From Pseudoduganella umbonata (GTDB lineage Bacteria; Pseudomonadota; Gammaproteobacteria; Burkholderiales; Burkholderiaceae_D): a stretch of 64,000 nucleotides of DNA. The translations under genes were made by a program, and so were the position numbers. Below are positions 50,370 through 58,719 of this stretch, one piece after another. Within the stretch, counting starts at the first letter, position 1. Each line of letters starts with the position of its first letter. The stretch lies in contig NZ_JACHXS010000012.1 in NCBI RefSeq assembly GCF_014192225.1, positions 124,001 through 188,000 on the forward strand, read 5' to 3'. The notes under the pieces are model-generated. The model saw only the letters and a list, made by a program, of their open reading frames with translations. It had not been told where the DNA came from and ran no database searches.

Positions 50370-50402
50370 CTGTGTATATAGACAGTCTGTATTTTTGTAC
50401 AG
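50370..50402. promoter_or_regulatory. Two adjacent SOS boxes of lexA
   Basis: CTGTGTATATAGACAG (50370-50385) and CTGTATTTTTGTACAG (50387-50402) both match CTGT-N8-ACAG exactly and are separated by one base. They lie 25-57 bp upstream of the lexA start, as expected for autorepression, similar to the paired boxes of E. coli lexA. Confidence 0.93.
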
Positions 50403-50724
50403 TGCCAGCGCGAATGCAAGGGAAAACACCTGTCGGGAGCGAAATATTTCCCGGAAAATGGGGACGGACCCCATTTTCCGGGAAATATTTCCGGGGAACA
50501 GGCCGGTGCGGCTTTCCGGCCCATTTTTTTTCTCGCGAGGTGGCGGCCAGGCGCGAGGCTGCAACGGCGGGGCGGAAGGCGGATTCCGGGCCCGTCCGCC
50601 CAAGGTTGCCAGCCGCCGGGCCGCTAGCCACCGCCGAAAAATCCTGCTATGCTTGCGGGCTTACCTCTTCCCACACCTGTCTTGACGCCAGGGTGGGCTA
50701 TCAACAGTCCTTAAGGGAGTTTGC
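50403..50724. other. Intergenic region between lexA and rpsF
   Basis: 322 bp with no gene. It contains the 51-bp palindrome at 50441-50491, GC-rich DNA, and a possible rpsF promoter -10 (TATGCT near 50647). AAGGGAG before ATG 50725 is the rpsF ribosome site. Confidence 0.5.
50441..50491. repeat. Complete 51-bp palindromic repeat
   Basis: Perfect 23-bp arms (50441-50463 and 50469-50491) starting GAAATATTTCCCGGAAAATG and ending in GGGG/CCCC, with a 5-base centre ACGGA. It contains both the outer GAAATATTTC and inner GGGG..CCCC parts found separately in the other copies, so it looks like the full-length form of the family. Confidence 0.93.
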
Positions 50725-51111
50725 ATGCGTCACTACGAAATCGTATTTATTGTCCATCCGGACCAAAGCGAGCAAGTGCCCGCGATGATCGAACGTTACA
50801 AAGCCAGCGTGACCTCGCGCGGCGGTAACGTGCACCGCGTGGAAGACTGGGGCCGCCGTCAAATGGCGTACTCGATCCAGAAGCTGGCCAAGGCTCACTA
50901 CATCTGCCTGAACATCGAGTGCGACAACGACACTCTGGTCGAACTGGAAACCGCGTTCAAATTCAATGATGCCGTGCTGCGCCACCTGACCGTCAAGATG
51001 AAGAAAGCGGAAACCGCTCCTTCGCCGATGATGAAGTCGGTCCAGCGTGAAGACGCCGCCAAGAGCCACCGCGCTGAAGCCGCGGCCGCTCCTGCAGCAG
51101 CTGCAGCCTAA
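50725..51111 (+). CDS. rpsF: 30S ribosomal protein S6
   Basis: 128 residues. MRHYEIVFIVHPDQSEQVP, VHRVEDWGRRQMAYSIQKLAKAHY and DAVLRHLTVKMKKAETAPSPM are typical of S6, with an Ala-rich tail. First gene of rpsF-priB-rpsR-rplI; 12 bp to priB. S6 binds S18 in the 30S platform. Confidence 0.97.
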   Translation: MRHYEIVFIVHPDQSEQVPAMIERYKASVTSRGGNVHRVEDWGRRQMAYSIQKLAKAHYICLNIECDNDTLVELETAFKFNDAVLRHLTVKMKKAETAPSPMMKSVQREDAAKSHRAEAAAAPAAAAA

Positions 51112-51123
51112 ATCCGGGGAGTC

Positions 51124-51417
51124 TTGCTGAACGAGCTGAGGTTCACCGGCCTGATCACCGAGCGGGAAGTCATTCGTTATACCCCCGCCGGGCTGCCAAT
51201 CGTGAATGCAATATTGCAGCACAGTTCGCAGCAGATCGAGGCAGGCATTGCCCGCCTGACGGAATTTGAAATCGCCGCGGTTGCCGCGGGAGAGATTTCA
51301 GGCCGTTTCAGCGGCGCGCCGCTGGGAGGCACCTACGAATTCTCGGGGTTCCTCGCCAGGAGAAGCCGCAACAGCAAGAGCCTGGTTTTTCACATCATTG
51401 ATTTTCGTGCCGCCTGA
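51124..51417 (+). CDS. priB: Primosomal replication protein PriB
   Basis: 97 residues from TTG 51124, the only plausible start, 9 bp after GGGGAG. OB-fold single-strand DNA-binding protein that aids PriA in replication restart. LNELRFTGLITEREVIRYTPAGLPI and FSGFLARRSRNSKSLVFHI are family signatures. Its place between rpsF and rpsR is the conserved beta- and gammaproteobacterial order. Confidence 0.93.
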   Translation: MLNELRFTGLITEREVIRYTPAGLPIVNAILQHSSQQIEAGIARLTEFEIAAVAAGEISGRFSGAPLGGTYEFSGFLARRSRNSKSLVFHIIDFRAA

Positions 51418-51448
51418 GCGACACAATATTTAGATACAGGAGCCTAAA

Positions 51449-51739
51449 ATGGCATTCGGTAAAAAGTTCGACAAAAACAAAGCCAAGCTGAAAGAAAAGC
51501 GCAAACAGCAGAACCCGCTGTTCAAGCGTAAGAAGTTCTGCCGCTTCACCGCCGCTGGCGTTGAGCAAGTTGACTACAAAGACGTCGACACCCTGAAAGA
51601 TTTCATCCAGGAAAACGGCAAGATCATGCCGGCACGCCTGACCGGCACGAAGGCGCACTACCAGCGCCAAGTGGATACCGCGATCAAGCGCGCGCGCTAC
51701 CTGGCCCTGCTGCCGTACACCGATCTGCACCACGCCTAA
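51449..51739 (+). CDS. rpsR: 30S ribosomal protein S18
   Basis: 96 residues. KKFCRFTAAGVEQVDYKDVDT, PARLTGTKAHYQRQVDTAIKRARYLALLPYTD are S18 hallmarks. The Lys-rich start MAFGKKFDKNKAKLKEK is longer than in E. coli but normal for the order. One FC cysteine is kept. 33 bp before rplI. Confidence 0.97.
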   Translation: MAFGKKFDKNKAKLKEKRKQQNPLFKRKKFCRFTAAGVEQVDYKDVDTLKDFIQENGKIMPARLTGTKAHYQRQVDTAIKRARYLALLPYTDLHHA

Positions 51740-51772
51740 TCGGCAGCAGTACAGATAGAACTGGAGAACATT

Positions 51773-52225
51773 ATGCAAATCATTCTGCTGGAAAAAGTTA
51801 TCAACGTCGGCAACCTGGGCGACGTGGTGAAGGTCAAGGACGGCTACGCACGTAACTTCCTGATCCCGCAAAAACTGGCACGCCGCGCCACCTCGTCGGC
51901 TGTGGCCGAGTTCGAGACCAAGCGCGCCGAGCTGGAAAAAGCTGCTGCTGAAAAGCTGGCTGCTGCACAAGGCCAGGGCGAAAAGCTGAACGGCATGACC
52001 GTGACCGTGTCGCAGAAGGCCGGCGTCGATGGCCGCCTGTTCGGCTCCGTCACCAACTTCGACATCGCCGAAGCGCTGTCGAAGGCTGGTTTCCCGGTCG
52101 AGAAAGCTGCCGTGCGCCTGCCGAACGGCCCGCTGAAAACCACTGGCGAGCACCCGGTGTCGGTTTCCCTGCACACGGACGTGGTGGTCGATGTGACCGT
52201 CGCCGTCGTGGGCGAAGCTGCTTAA
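51773..52225 (+). CDS. rplI: 50S ribosomal protein L9
   Basis: 150 residues. MQIILLEKVINVGNLGDVVKV, the N-domain GYARNFLIPQKLARRAT, the connecting helix and a C-terminal domain with DGRLFGSVTNFDIAEAL and GEHPVSVSLHTDVVVDVTVAV. Last gene of the S6 operon before the terminator. Confidence 0.97.
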   Translation: MQIILLEKVINVGNLGDVVKVKDGYARNFLIPQKLARRATSSAVAEFETKRAELEKAAAEKLAAAQGQGEKLNGMTVTVSQKAGVDGRLFGSVTNFDIAEALSKAGFPVEKAAVRLPNGPLKTTGEHPVSVSLHTDVVVDVTVAVVGEAA

Positions 52226-52268
52226 TTACCGGGATCTTTTCCTCGGTAAGACAGTCGTACATATAAAG

Positions 52269-52294
52269 AAGCCGGGTTCGCCCGGCTTTTTTAT
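52269..52294 (+). terminator. Rho-independent terminator after rplI
   Basis: AAGCCGGG, loop TTCG, CCCGGCTT followed by T residues, about 45 bp after rplI. Ends the rpsF operon. Confidence 0.92.
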
Positions 52295-52584
52295 TGCCGG
52301 CTCTAAGCCGAGCCCACAAGCTGAGCCCATAGCCGAGCCCATGAGCCGGGCCGATAAGCCGGCCGTGGCGCGGAACTGCGCTTGAACCATGCGCGCTCCT
52401 TGTGCTTCCGCCGTCGCCGGCGCTGCCGCATGAAGGGCGACAAGCCCGCCATTTGACTGCTATAACAGACAGGTAGAGCGACGATGCACGGACGCTGCGA
52501 GGCTGTCGCAAAAGCTGCCCGCAGGGCAGCGATCTTGCCAACCATTATGAACTTTGGCCTGCTTATGCAGGTATAATGCGCGCC
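52295..52584. other. Repeats and promoter region upstream of dnaB
   Basis: A degenerate 13-bp repeat (52305-52364: AAGCCGAGCCCAC, AAGCTGAGCCCAT, AGCCGAGCCCATG, AGCCGGGCCGAT) follows the rplI terminator. Next comes a small hairpin CTGCCC-GC-GGGCAG near 52516-52529. A TATAAT (52572-52577) lies 8 bp before the chosen dnaB start. No gene is seen in this stretch. Confidence 0.5.
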
Positions 52585-53970
52585 ATGAATGCCCCATCCG
52601 ACCCGCAAGTCGATTCCCTCCGTATCCCGCCCCATTCCATCGAAGCCGAGCAGTCGGTGATCGGCGGTTTATTGCGCGATAACGCCGCATGGGACCGCAT
52701 CGCCGACTTCATGCACGCGGAGGATTTCTACCGTTACGACCATCGGATCATCTTCGAACAGATGATCCGCCTGATCAATGGCGGCAAGCCGGCCGACGTG
52801 ATCACCGTGTTCGAAGCGCTGACGATGCTGGGCAAGGCCGATGAAGTGGGCGGCCTGCAATACCTGAATGCGATGGCGCAAAACACGCCATCGGCAGCGA
52901 ACATCCGCCGATATGCCGAGATCGTGCGCGACCGCGGCGTGCTGCGCAAGCTGATCACGGTGGCCGACGAAATTTCCGGCAATGCGTTCAGCCCGCAGGG
53001 CAAGGAAGTCAAGCAGATGCTCGACGAAGCGGAATCGAAGATTTTCGCGATTGCCGAGCAGGGTTCGCGTGGCTCGGCCGGCTGGACCGCCGTGCAGCCG
53101 CTGCTGACCCAGGTGGTCGAACGCATCGACGAACTGTACAGCCGCGACAGCGGCAGCGAGATCACCGGCGTACCGACCGGCTTCGCCGACCTGGACAAGA
53201 TGACGTCCGGCCTGCAGCCCGGCGACCTGGTCATCGTGGCCGGCCGCCCATCGATGGGCAAGACGGCATTCTCCGTCAATATCGGCGAGAACGTCGCGAT
53301 CGAAGCGGGCCTGCCCGTGGCCGTCTTCTCGATGGAGATGGGCGGCGCGCAGCTGGCGATGCGTATGCTGGGCTCCGTTGGCCAGCTCGACCAGCATCGC
53401 CTGCGTACCGGCAAGCTGAACGACGAAGACTGGCCGCGCCTGACGCACGCGATCCAGAAAATGAATGAAGCCCAGCTGTACATCGACGAAACGCCGGCGC
53501 TCAATCCGATCGAGATGCGCGCGCGCGCGCGCCGCCTGGCCCGCCAGTGTGGCAAGCTGGGTTTGATTATCGTCGACTACCTGCAGCTGATGACGGGCTC
53601 GCAGCAAGGCGACAACCGCGCCGCCGAGATTTCCGAGATCTCGCGTTCGCTGAAGGGCCTGGCGAAGGAACTGCATTGCCCGGTGATCGCGCTGTCGCAG
53701 CTGAACCGGTCGCTGGAACAGCGGCCCAACAAGCGTCCCGTGATGTCCGACCTGCGCGAATCGGGCGCTATCGAACAGGATGCGGACGTCATCATCTTCC
53801 TGTACCGCGACGAGGTCTACAACCCCGACTCGCCGGACAAGGGTACCGCCGAGATCATCATCGGCAAGCAGCGTAACGGCCCGATCGGCGCGATCCGCCT
53901 TACCTGGATGGGCATGTACACCAAGTTCGGCAACTACACCGGTAATCTGTCGATCTACCAGGGCGATTGA
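52585..53970 (+). CDS. dnaB: Replicative DNA helicase DnaB
   Basis: 461 residues from ATG 52585; the in-frame ATG at 52576 overlaps a TATAAT element and is less likely. Hexameric 5'-3' fork helicase. N-terminal domain RIPPHSIEAEQSVIGGLLRD; RecA-like C-domain with Walker A GRPSMGKTAFSVN, Walker B LIIVDYLQLMTG, LSQLNRSLEQRPNKRPVMSDLRESGAIEQDAD. No intein. Start very near the -10 suggests a short or absent leader. Confidence 0.96.
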   Translation: MNAPSDPQVDSLRIPPHSIEAEQSVIGGLLRDNAAWDRIADFMHAEDFYRYDHRIIFEQMIRLINGGKPADVITVFEALTMLGKADEVGGLQYLNAMAQNTPSAANIRRYAEIVRDRGVLRKLITVADEISGNAFSPQGKEVKQMLDEAESKIFAIAEQGSRGSAGWTAVQPLLTQVVERIDELYSRDSGSEITGVPTGFADLDKMTSGLQPGDLVIVAGRPSMGKTAFSVNIGENVAIEAGLPVAVFSMEMGGAQLAMRMLGSVGQLDQHRLRTGKLNDEDWPRLTHAIQKMNEAQLYIDETPALNPIEMRARARRLARQCGKLGLIIVDYLQLMTGSQQGDNRAAEISEISRSLKGLAKELHCPVIALSQLNRSLEQRPNKRPVMSDLRESGAIEQDADVIIFLYRDEVYNPDSPDKGTAEIIIGKQRNGPIGAIRLTWMGMYTKFGNYTGNLSIYQGD

Positions 53971-54038
53971 TATACCAAGAGGGGCCGTATAGAGCAACGG
54001 CCCTGGCAGCACCCCCGAATCAACCAACGGAGAATAAA

Positions 54039-54665
54039 ATGTTTGGACGCCTGATGCCCACCGAGGGCAAATTCTTTGACCTGTTCAACCAGCATGCTGA
54101 ACTGTGCGTCAAGGGCGCGAAAGAAATGCTGGCCCTGATGACCAATTTCGATGACCTGGAAAACCGCGTACACGCGATCGAAAGCATCGAGAAACAGGCC
54201 GACAAGATCACCTACACCACGGTGGACCTGCTGCACAAGACGTTCATCACGCCGATCGACCGGGACGACATCCACAAGCTGATCACCAAGATGGACGACA
54301 TCCTGGACATGATGGAAGACGCCGGGCAGACCGTGTCGCTGTACGACCTGCACGCCGTCACGCCGGAAGCCAAGCGCCTTGCCGAACTGGTGCTGGCCTG
54401 CTGCGAGAAGGTCAAGGAAGCGGTTGCCCTGCTGTCGAACATGGACAATGCCCGCGACATCGTCGGCATCTGCGAGGAAATCGACCGCCTGGAATCGGAT
54501 GCCGACCACGTGATGCGCGCCGCCATGTCCAAGCTGTTCCGCGACGAGCCGGACGTGCGCAACCTGATCAAGATGAAGGCGATCTACGAGATCCTGGAAA
54601 CCGTGACCGACCGCTGCGAAGACGTGGCCAACATCATCGAAGGCATCATCGTCGAGAACGCGTAA
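54039..54665 (+). CDS. DUF47/PhoU-like phosphate transport accessory protein
   Basis: 208 residues from ATG 54039, after CGGAGAATAAA. All-helical PhoU-related protein of the TIGR00153/DUF47 family: FGRLMPTEGKFFDLFNQHAEL, EKQADKITYTTVDLLHKTFITPIDRDDIHKL, EIDRLESDADHVMRAAMSKLF, IYEILETVTDRCEDVANIIEGI. Such proteins pair with PiT transporters, and a pit gene follows 24 bp downstream. Probably modulates that transporter. Confidence 0.92.
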   Translation: MFGRLMPTEGKFFDLFNQHAELCVKGAKEMLALMTNFDDLENRVHAIESIEKQADKITYTTVDLLHKTFITPIDRDDIHKLITKMDDILDMMEDAGQTVSLYDLHAVTPEAKRLAELVLACCEKVKEAVALLSNMDNARDIVGICEEIDRLESDADHVMRAAMSKLFRDEPDVRNLIKMKAIYEILETVTDRCEDVANIIEGIIVENA

Positions 54666-54689
54666 GCGTCCGCACGGTAAAACAACAAC

Positions 54690-55700
54690 ATGCAGACCTT
54701 AGAAATCAGCATTTACGCGCTGGGGCTCCTGATCGCCCTGGCGCTGGTTTTCGACTTCATGAACGGCTTCCACGACGCCGCGAACGCGATCGCGACGGTG
54801 GTCTCGACCGGCGTCCTGAAGCCGCAGACCGCCGTGGCGATGGCCGCCTTCTTCAACTTCGTGGCGATCTTCGTCGTCGGCCTGCACGTGGCCACGACAA
54901 TCGGCAAGGGCACCATCGACCCGCACGTGGTGGACCACCACGTGATCTTCGGCGCCCTGGTCGGCGCGATCGTGTGGAACGTGATCACGTGGTACTACGG
55001 CATTCCGTCGTCGTCCTCGCACGCGCTGATCGGCGGCCTGGTGGGCGCGGCAGTCGCCAAGGCCGGCACCGGCGCGCTGATCGCCAGCGGCCTGATCAAG
55101 ACCGTGGTGTTCATCGTCGTGGCGCCGCTGCTGGGCTTCTTCCTCGGCACGCTGATCATGCTGATCGTGTCGTGGGTGTTCGTGAAGTCGACGCCGCGCC
55201 GTATCGACACATGGTTCCGCCGGCTGCAGCTGGCATCCGCCGCTGCCTACAGCCTGGGCCACGGCGGCAACGATGCGCAGAAAACCATGGGCATCATCTG
55301 GATGCTGCTGATCGCTTCGGGCCACGTCGCGGCCGACGCGACCGAGCCGCCCACCTGGGTGATCGTTTCGTGCTACGGCATGATCAGCTTCGGCACGCTG
55401 TTCGGCGGCTGGCGCATCGTCAAGACGATGGGCCAGAAGATCACCAAGCTGAAACCGGTCGGCGGCTTCTGCGCCGAAACGGGCGGCGCGATCACGCTGC
55501 TGATGGCCTCGTTCTGGGGCGTGCCGGTATCGACCACGCACACGATCACCGGCGCCATCGTCGGTGTCGGCTCGGCGCAGCGCCTGTCGGCCGTGCGCTG
55601 GGGCGTGGCCGGCAACATCGTCTGGGCGTGGGTCTTCACGATCCCGGCATCCGCCTTCGTGGCCGCCATCGGCTGGTGGATCGGCACCCAGATCCTGTAA
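54690..55700 (+). CDS. pit: PiT-family inorganic phosphate transporter
   Basis: 336 residues, about ten membrane helices. Low-affinity phosphate (metal-phosphate) importer. Both PiT signature repeats are present: FDFMNGFHDAANAIATVVSTG near the N-terminus and YSLGHGGNDAQKTMGIIWMLL in the second half; GVPVSTTHTITGAIVGVGSAQ and IPSSSSHALIGGLVGAA are typical. Operon with the DUF47 gene. After the stop, GCGGGATCGAAGCAGGATCAGAGCGGGATC shows a loose repeat before the terminator. Inner membrane. Confidence 0.94.
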   Translation: MQTLEISIYALGLLIALALVFDFMNGFHDAANAIATVVSTGVLKPQTAVAMAAFFNFVAIFVVGLHVATTIGKGTIDPHVVDHHVIFGALVGAIVWNVITWYYGIPSSSSHALIGGLVGAAVAKAGTGALIASGLIKTVVFIVVAPLLGFFLGTLIMLIVSWVFVKSTPRRIDTWFRRLQLASAAAYSLGHGGNDAQKTMGIIWMLLIASGHVAADATEPPTWVIVSCYGMISFGTLFGGWRIVKTMGQKITKLKPVGGFCAETGGAITLLMASFWGVPVSTTHTITGAIVGVGSAQRLSAVRWGVAGNIVWAWVFTIPASAFVAAIGWWIGTQIL

Positions 55701-55764
55701 GCGGGATCGAAGCAGGATCAGAGCGGGATCCAGGCAACAACAGCGCACGATAGATGCGGTAAGG

Positions 55765-55789
55765 AAAGGGAGCCACGGCTCCCTTTTTT
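55765..55789 (+). terminator. Rho-independent terminator after pit
   Basis: AAAGGGAGCC, loop AC, GGCTCCCTTT followed by T residues; ends the DUF47-pit unit, 20 bp before the next gene. Confidence 0.88.
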
Positions 55790-55809
55790 GTATTCGGCTA
55801 GAATGCCGC

Positions 55810-56793
55810 ATGTCTTCCGCTCTCGCTACCCTCTCGAAATTCAAGCCCGATAACTTCACGCTGATCCTGCTGGCCACTGTCGGTGTCGCCACGCTGCTGC
55901 CCTGCACCGGGCAGGTGGCGGTGGTGCTCGGCGACGTCACCACGTTCGTGATCGGCCTGCTGTTCTTCCTGCACGGGGCCAAGCTTTCCCGCCAGGCGGT
56001 CATCGCCGGCATCACGCACTGGCGCCTGCACTTGCTGGTGCTGTGCAGTACCTTCGTGCTGTTCCCCATCCTCGGCCTGGCGTTCAAGCCGGTGGCCCTG
56101 CAGTTCCTGACGCCCGAGCTGTACGTCGGCCTGCTGTTCCTGTGCATGCTGCCCTCCACCGTGCAGTCGTCGATCGCGCTGACCGCGATGGGGCGCGGCA
56201 ATGTGCCGGCCGCGGTGTGCAGCGCCTCCGCCTCGAACTTCCTCGGCATCTTCATCACGCCGCTGCTGGTCTCGGCCTTCGTCGTGCAGGGCCATGCCGA
56301 ACGCTCGACCGGCGACGCGGTGCTGGCCATCGTGCTGCAGCTGCTGGTGCCGTTCATGGCCGGCCAGCTGCTGCGGCCCGTGATCGGCACCTGGATCGAT
56401 CGCCACAAGCCGCTGCTGAGATTCGTCGACCAGGGTTCGATCCTGCTGGTGATCTATACGGCGTTTTCGGCGGCGGTCAACGAAGGCCTGTGGCAAAAGC
56501 TGTCGCCCACCGTGCTCGTCACGCTGGGCATCGTCTGCTGCGTGCTGCTGGCGATCGTGCTTTCCCTGACGATGTACGCCAGCCGCAAGCTGGGCTTCTC
56601 GCCCGAAGACGAGGTGACGATCGTGTTTTGCGGATCGAAGAAAAGCCTGGCCTCCGGCGTGCCGATGGCGAAAGTGCTGTTCGCCACCTCGTCGATCGGC
56701 ATGGTCATCCTGCCGATCATGCTGTTCCACCAGATACAGCTGATGGTGTGTTCCGTGCTGGCCCAGCGCTTCGCGCAACGGGCGCCGGACTGA
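55810..56793 (+). CDS. Bile acid:sodium symporter family (BASS/Acr3-like) transporter
   Basis: 327 residues from ATG 55810 (MSSALATLSKFKPDNF). About ten membrane helices with the BASS crossover motifs: LLFLCMLPSTVQSSIALTAMGRGNVPAAVCSAS, and VTIVFCGSKKSLASGVPMAKVLF near the end. It resembles YfeH-type proteins. Substrate unknown (organic anion or similar, with sodium). Single gene between a terminator and the XRE regulator gene, which starts 38 bp after its stop. Confidence 0.9.
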   Translation: MSSALATLSKFKPDNFTLILLATVGVATLLPCTGQVAVVLGDVTTFVIGLLFFLHGAKLSRQAVIAGITHWRLHLLVLCSTFVLFPILGLAFKPVALQFLTPELYVGLLFLCMLPSTVQSSIALTAMGRGNVPAAVCSASASNFLGIFITPLLVSAFVVQGHAERSTGDAVLAIVLQLLVPFMAGQLLRPVIGTWIDRHKPLLRFVDQGSILLVIYTAFSAAVNEGLWQKLSPTVLVTLGIVCCVLLAIVLSLTMYASRKLGFSPEDEVTIVFCGSKKSLASGVPMAKVLFATSSIGMVILPIMLFHQIQLMVCSVLAQRFAQRAPD

Positions 56794-56807
56794 TCTTTCC
56801 ATTTTCT

Positions 56808-56834
56808 CATATTCGGGATATATTCCCGGATATG
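56808..56834. promoter_or_regulatory. Dyad overlapping the XRE regulator start
   Basis: CATATTCGGGA (56808-56818) and TCCCGGATATG (56824-56834) form an inverted repeat with 10 of 11 matches around a 5-base centre. It covers the ATG at 56832 of the XRE regulator gene, so it is a good candidate for an autoregulatory operator. Confidence 0.6.
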
Positions 56835-57398
56835 GGAAATCACGAACATTTCGAAGCGAGGCTGGTTGCCCGGCTCGCCACGCTGCGCGAGGAGCGCGGC
56901 TGGTCGCTGGAGGATCTGGCGCAGCGCGCCGGCATCAGCCGCGCCACATTGTCGCGCCTGGAGCGGGGCGAAACCAGCCCGACGGCTGCACTGCTGGGCA
57001 AGCTGTGCGCGGCCTATGGCCTGCCGATGTCGCGCCTCATCGCCGCGGTCGAAGAGGGCGGCGCGCAACTGGTCAGGTCCGCCGAGCAGGCCGTATGGAC
57101 CGACTCCGCCAGCGGTTTTACCCGGCGCATGGTGTCGCCGCCGGCGCACGGCCTGCGCGGCGAACTGATCGAAGGGCGCCTGCCGGCCGGCGCCCTGATC
57201 GACTACGATCGGCCGCCCCAGCCCGGCCTCGAGCAGCACATCTGGATGATCGACGGCCTGCTCGACTACACGCTCGATGGCGTGACGTACCGCCTGGAGC
57301 CGGGCGACTGCCTGCGCTTCCGCCTGTACGGCGCCACGCGCTTTTCCTGCCCCGGTCCCGGCGGCGCCCATTACCTGATTGCCATCTGCGAACCATGA
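56832..57398 (+). CDS. XRE-family regulator with cupin domain
   Basis: 188 residues. HTH_3 domain (10-65; LATLREERGWSLEDLAQRAGISRATLSRLERGETSPTAALLGKL) joined to a C-terminal cupin (about 110-188; EQHIWMIDGLLDYTLDGVTY, LEPGDCLRFRLYGATRF). This design senses small molecules, often amino acids or polyamines. The stop overlaps the GNAT gene by ATGA, so they are co-expressed; the acetyltransferase may be its target enzyme. A dyad covers its start. Confidence 0.9.
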   Translation: MGNHEHFEARLVARLATLREERGWSLEDLAQRAGISRATLSRLERGETSPTAALLGKLCAAYGLPMSRLIAAVEEGGAQLVRSAEQAVWTDSASGFTRRMVSPPAHGLRGELIEGRLPAGALIDYDRPPQPGLEQHIWMIDGLLDYTLDGVTYRLEPGDCLRFRLYGATRFSCPGPGGAHYLIAICEP

Positions 57399-58366
57399 CC
57401 ACGATTGCCGAACTCACAGGGGACGGCGTGCGCGCCGTGGCCACCCAGCTGGCCGACGTGCTGCACGATTGCGTGGCGCACGGCGCCAGCGTCGGCTTCC
57501 TGCCGCCTTTCACGGCCGGGGATGCGCTGCGCTTCTGGCTCGACGTGGCCGCGCAGGTCGACGCCGGCGCGCGCACGCTGTTCGTCGCCCGCGACAGCGA
57601 CGGCATCGTCCGCGGCACGGTGCAGCTGGCACTCGCCACGCCGGCCAACGGCACGCACCGCGCCGAAGTGAACAAGATGCTGGTGCACTCGCGCTGCCGC
57701 CGCCTGGGGCTGGGCCGGCGGCTGCTGCAGGCGGCCGAGGCGCGCGCGCGGGCGCTGGGCCGCACGCTGCTGGTACTCGACACCTGGGTCGGCAGCGGTG
57801 CCCAGCACCTGTATGCGGGCCTGGGCTACCGCACCGCCGGCGACATCCCGCACTACGCCATCCTGTCCGGCACCACGCTCGGCGCCACCCGCGTCATGTA
57901 CAAAGTGCTCGGCCCCGCCATCGACGTGGCCGCCGTGGATCCCGCCTCGGACGACGCGGTGGCGCTGATGCGCGAATTGTCCGGCGTCCTGCGCGGCATC
58001 ACCGGCGACGACGGCAGCGCATCGTTCGATGCCGCGGCCTGCACCGTGTTCGCGATCGCCCGCGACGAGGCGGGCAGGGCGGTCGGCTGCGGCGCGCTGC
58101 GCCCGCTTGGCGGCGACTTCGGCGAGATCGCCGAGGTCAAGCGGATGTACGCACGGCCCGGCAGCGGCGCCGCGGTCGGTTCGGCCGTGCTGGCGTTCCT
58201 CGAGGCGCGGGCCGCCGCCCTGGGCTACCGCGGACTGTGGCTGGAGACCCGCAAGGTCAACGTGCGCGCGGTGCGTTTCTACGAACGGCAGGGCTACCTG
58301 CGCATCCCGAACTTCGGCAAATATGCCGGCAACGACGCCGCGGTCTGCTTCGGCAAGCGGCTGTAA
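57395..58366 (+). CDS. Tandem GNAT N-acetyltransferase
   Basis: 323 residues with two GNAT domains. Domain 1 (1-160) has the acetyl-CoA loop NKMLVHSRCRRLGLGRRLLQ and HLYAGLGYRTAGDIPHYA. Domain 2 (170-323) has VFAIARDEAGRAVGCGALRPL, AEVKRMYARPGSGAAVGSAVL and GLWLETRKVNVRAVRFYERQGY. In the second domain the usual R/Q-x-x-G-x-G/A loop is altered to PGSGAAVGS. Acceptor unknown. Overlaps the XRE-cupin gene by 4 bp. Confidence 0.87.
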   Translation: MTTIAELTGDGVRAVATQLADVLHDCVAHGASVGFLPPFTAGDALRFWLDVAAQVDAGARTLFVARDSDGIVRGTVQLALATPANGTHRAEVNKMLVHSRCRRLGLGRRLLQAAEARARALGRTLLVLDTWVGSGAQHLYAGLGYRTAGDIPHYAILSGTTLGATRVMYKVLGPAIDVAAVDPASDDAVALMRELSGVLRGITGDDGSASFDAAACTVFAIARDEAGRAVGCGALRPLGGDFGEIAEVKRMYARPGSGAAVGSAVLAFLEARAAALGYRGLWLETRKVNVRAVRFYERQGYLRIPNFGKYAGNDAAVCFGKRL

Positions 58367-58719
58367 CGTGCCTGGCTGGCGGCAGAAAATCGCCCTGCTG
58401 TCCCTAAACTACGGAATACGACACGGGGCGTTGTCCAACCTTGCGCGATCGCGACCCGGATCCCGGGAGCCACAGCCAAGAGAGAGCAATAACACAACTT
58501 TCCGTGGAAAGGAACTCGCTGTAAAACGCTGTACCAAAACTACATCAGCGCCACATTATATTTTTCTAAAATTGCAGTATTGACATACCATCGCTCTTCA
58601 CCGGCACATGGCGCGCGTCATGCCTGTCCTGCCCGATGCCGGCCTGCTCTGCTCGCGTCGTTCGCACGCGAGAGTCTTCCCACCCCAAAGCACAACAATA
58701 CAAGGAGTAGAGGAGCGAA
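58367..58719. other. Promoter region of the TonB receptor gene
   Basis: 353 bp without a gene. An AT-rich island (about 58495-58590), rare in this window, includes CGCTGTAAAACGCTGTACC and a TATATTTTTCTAAAAT stretch, and probably holds the promoter and a regulator site. No Fur-type box was recognised. GGAGTAGAGGAGCG before ATG 58720 is the ribosome site. Confidence 0.5.
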
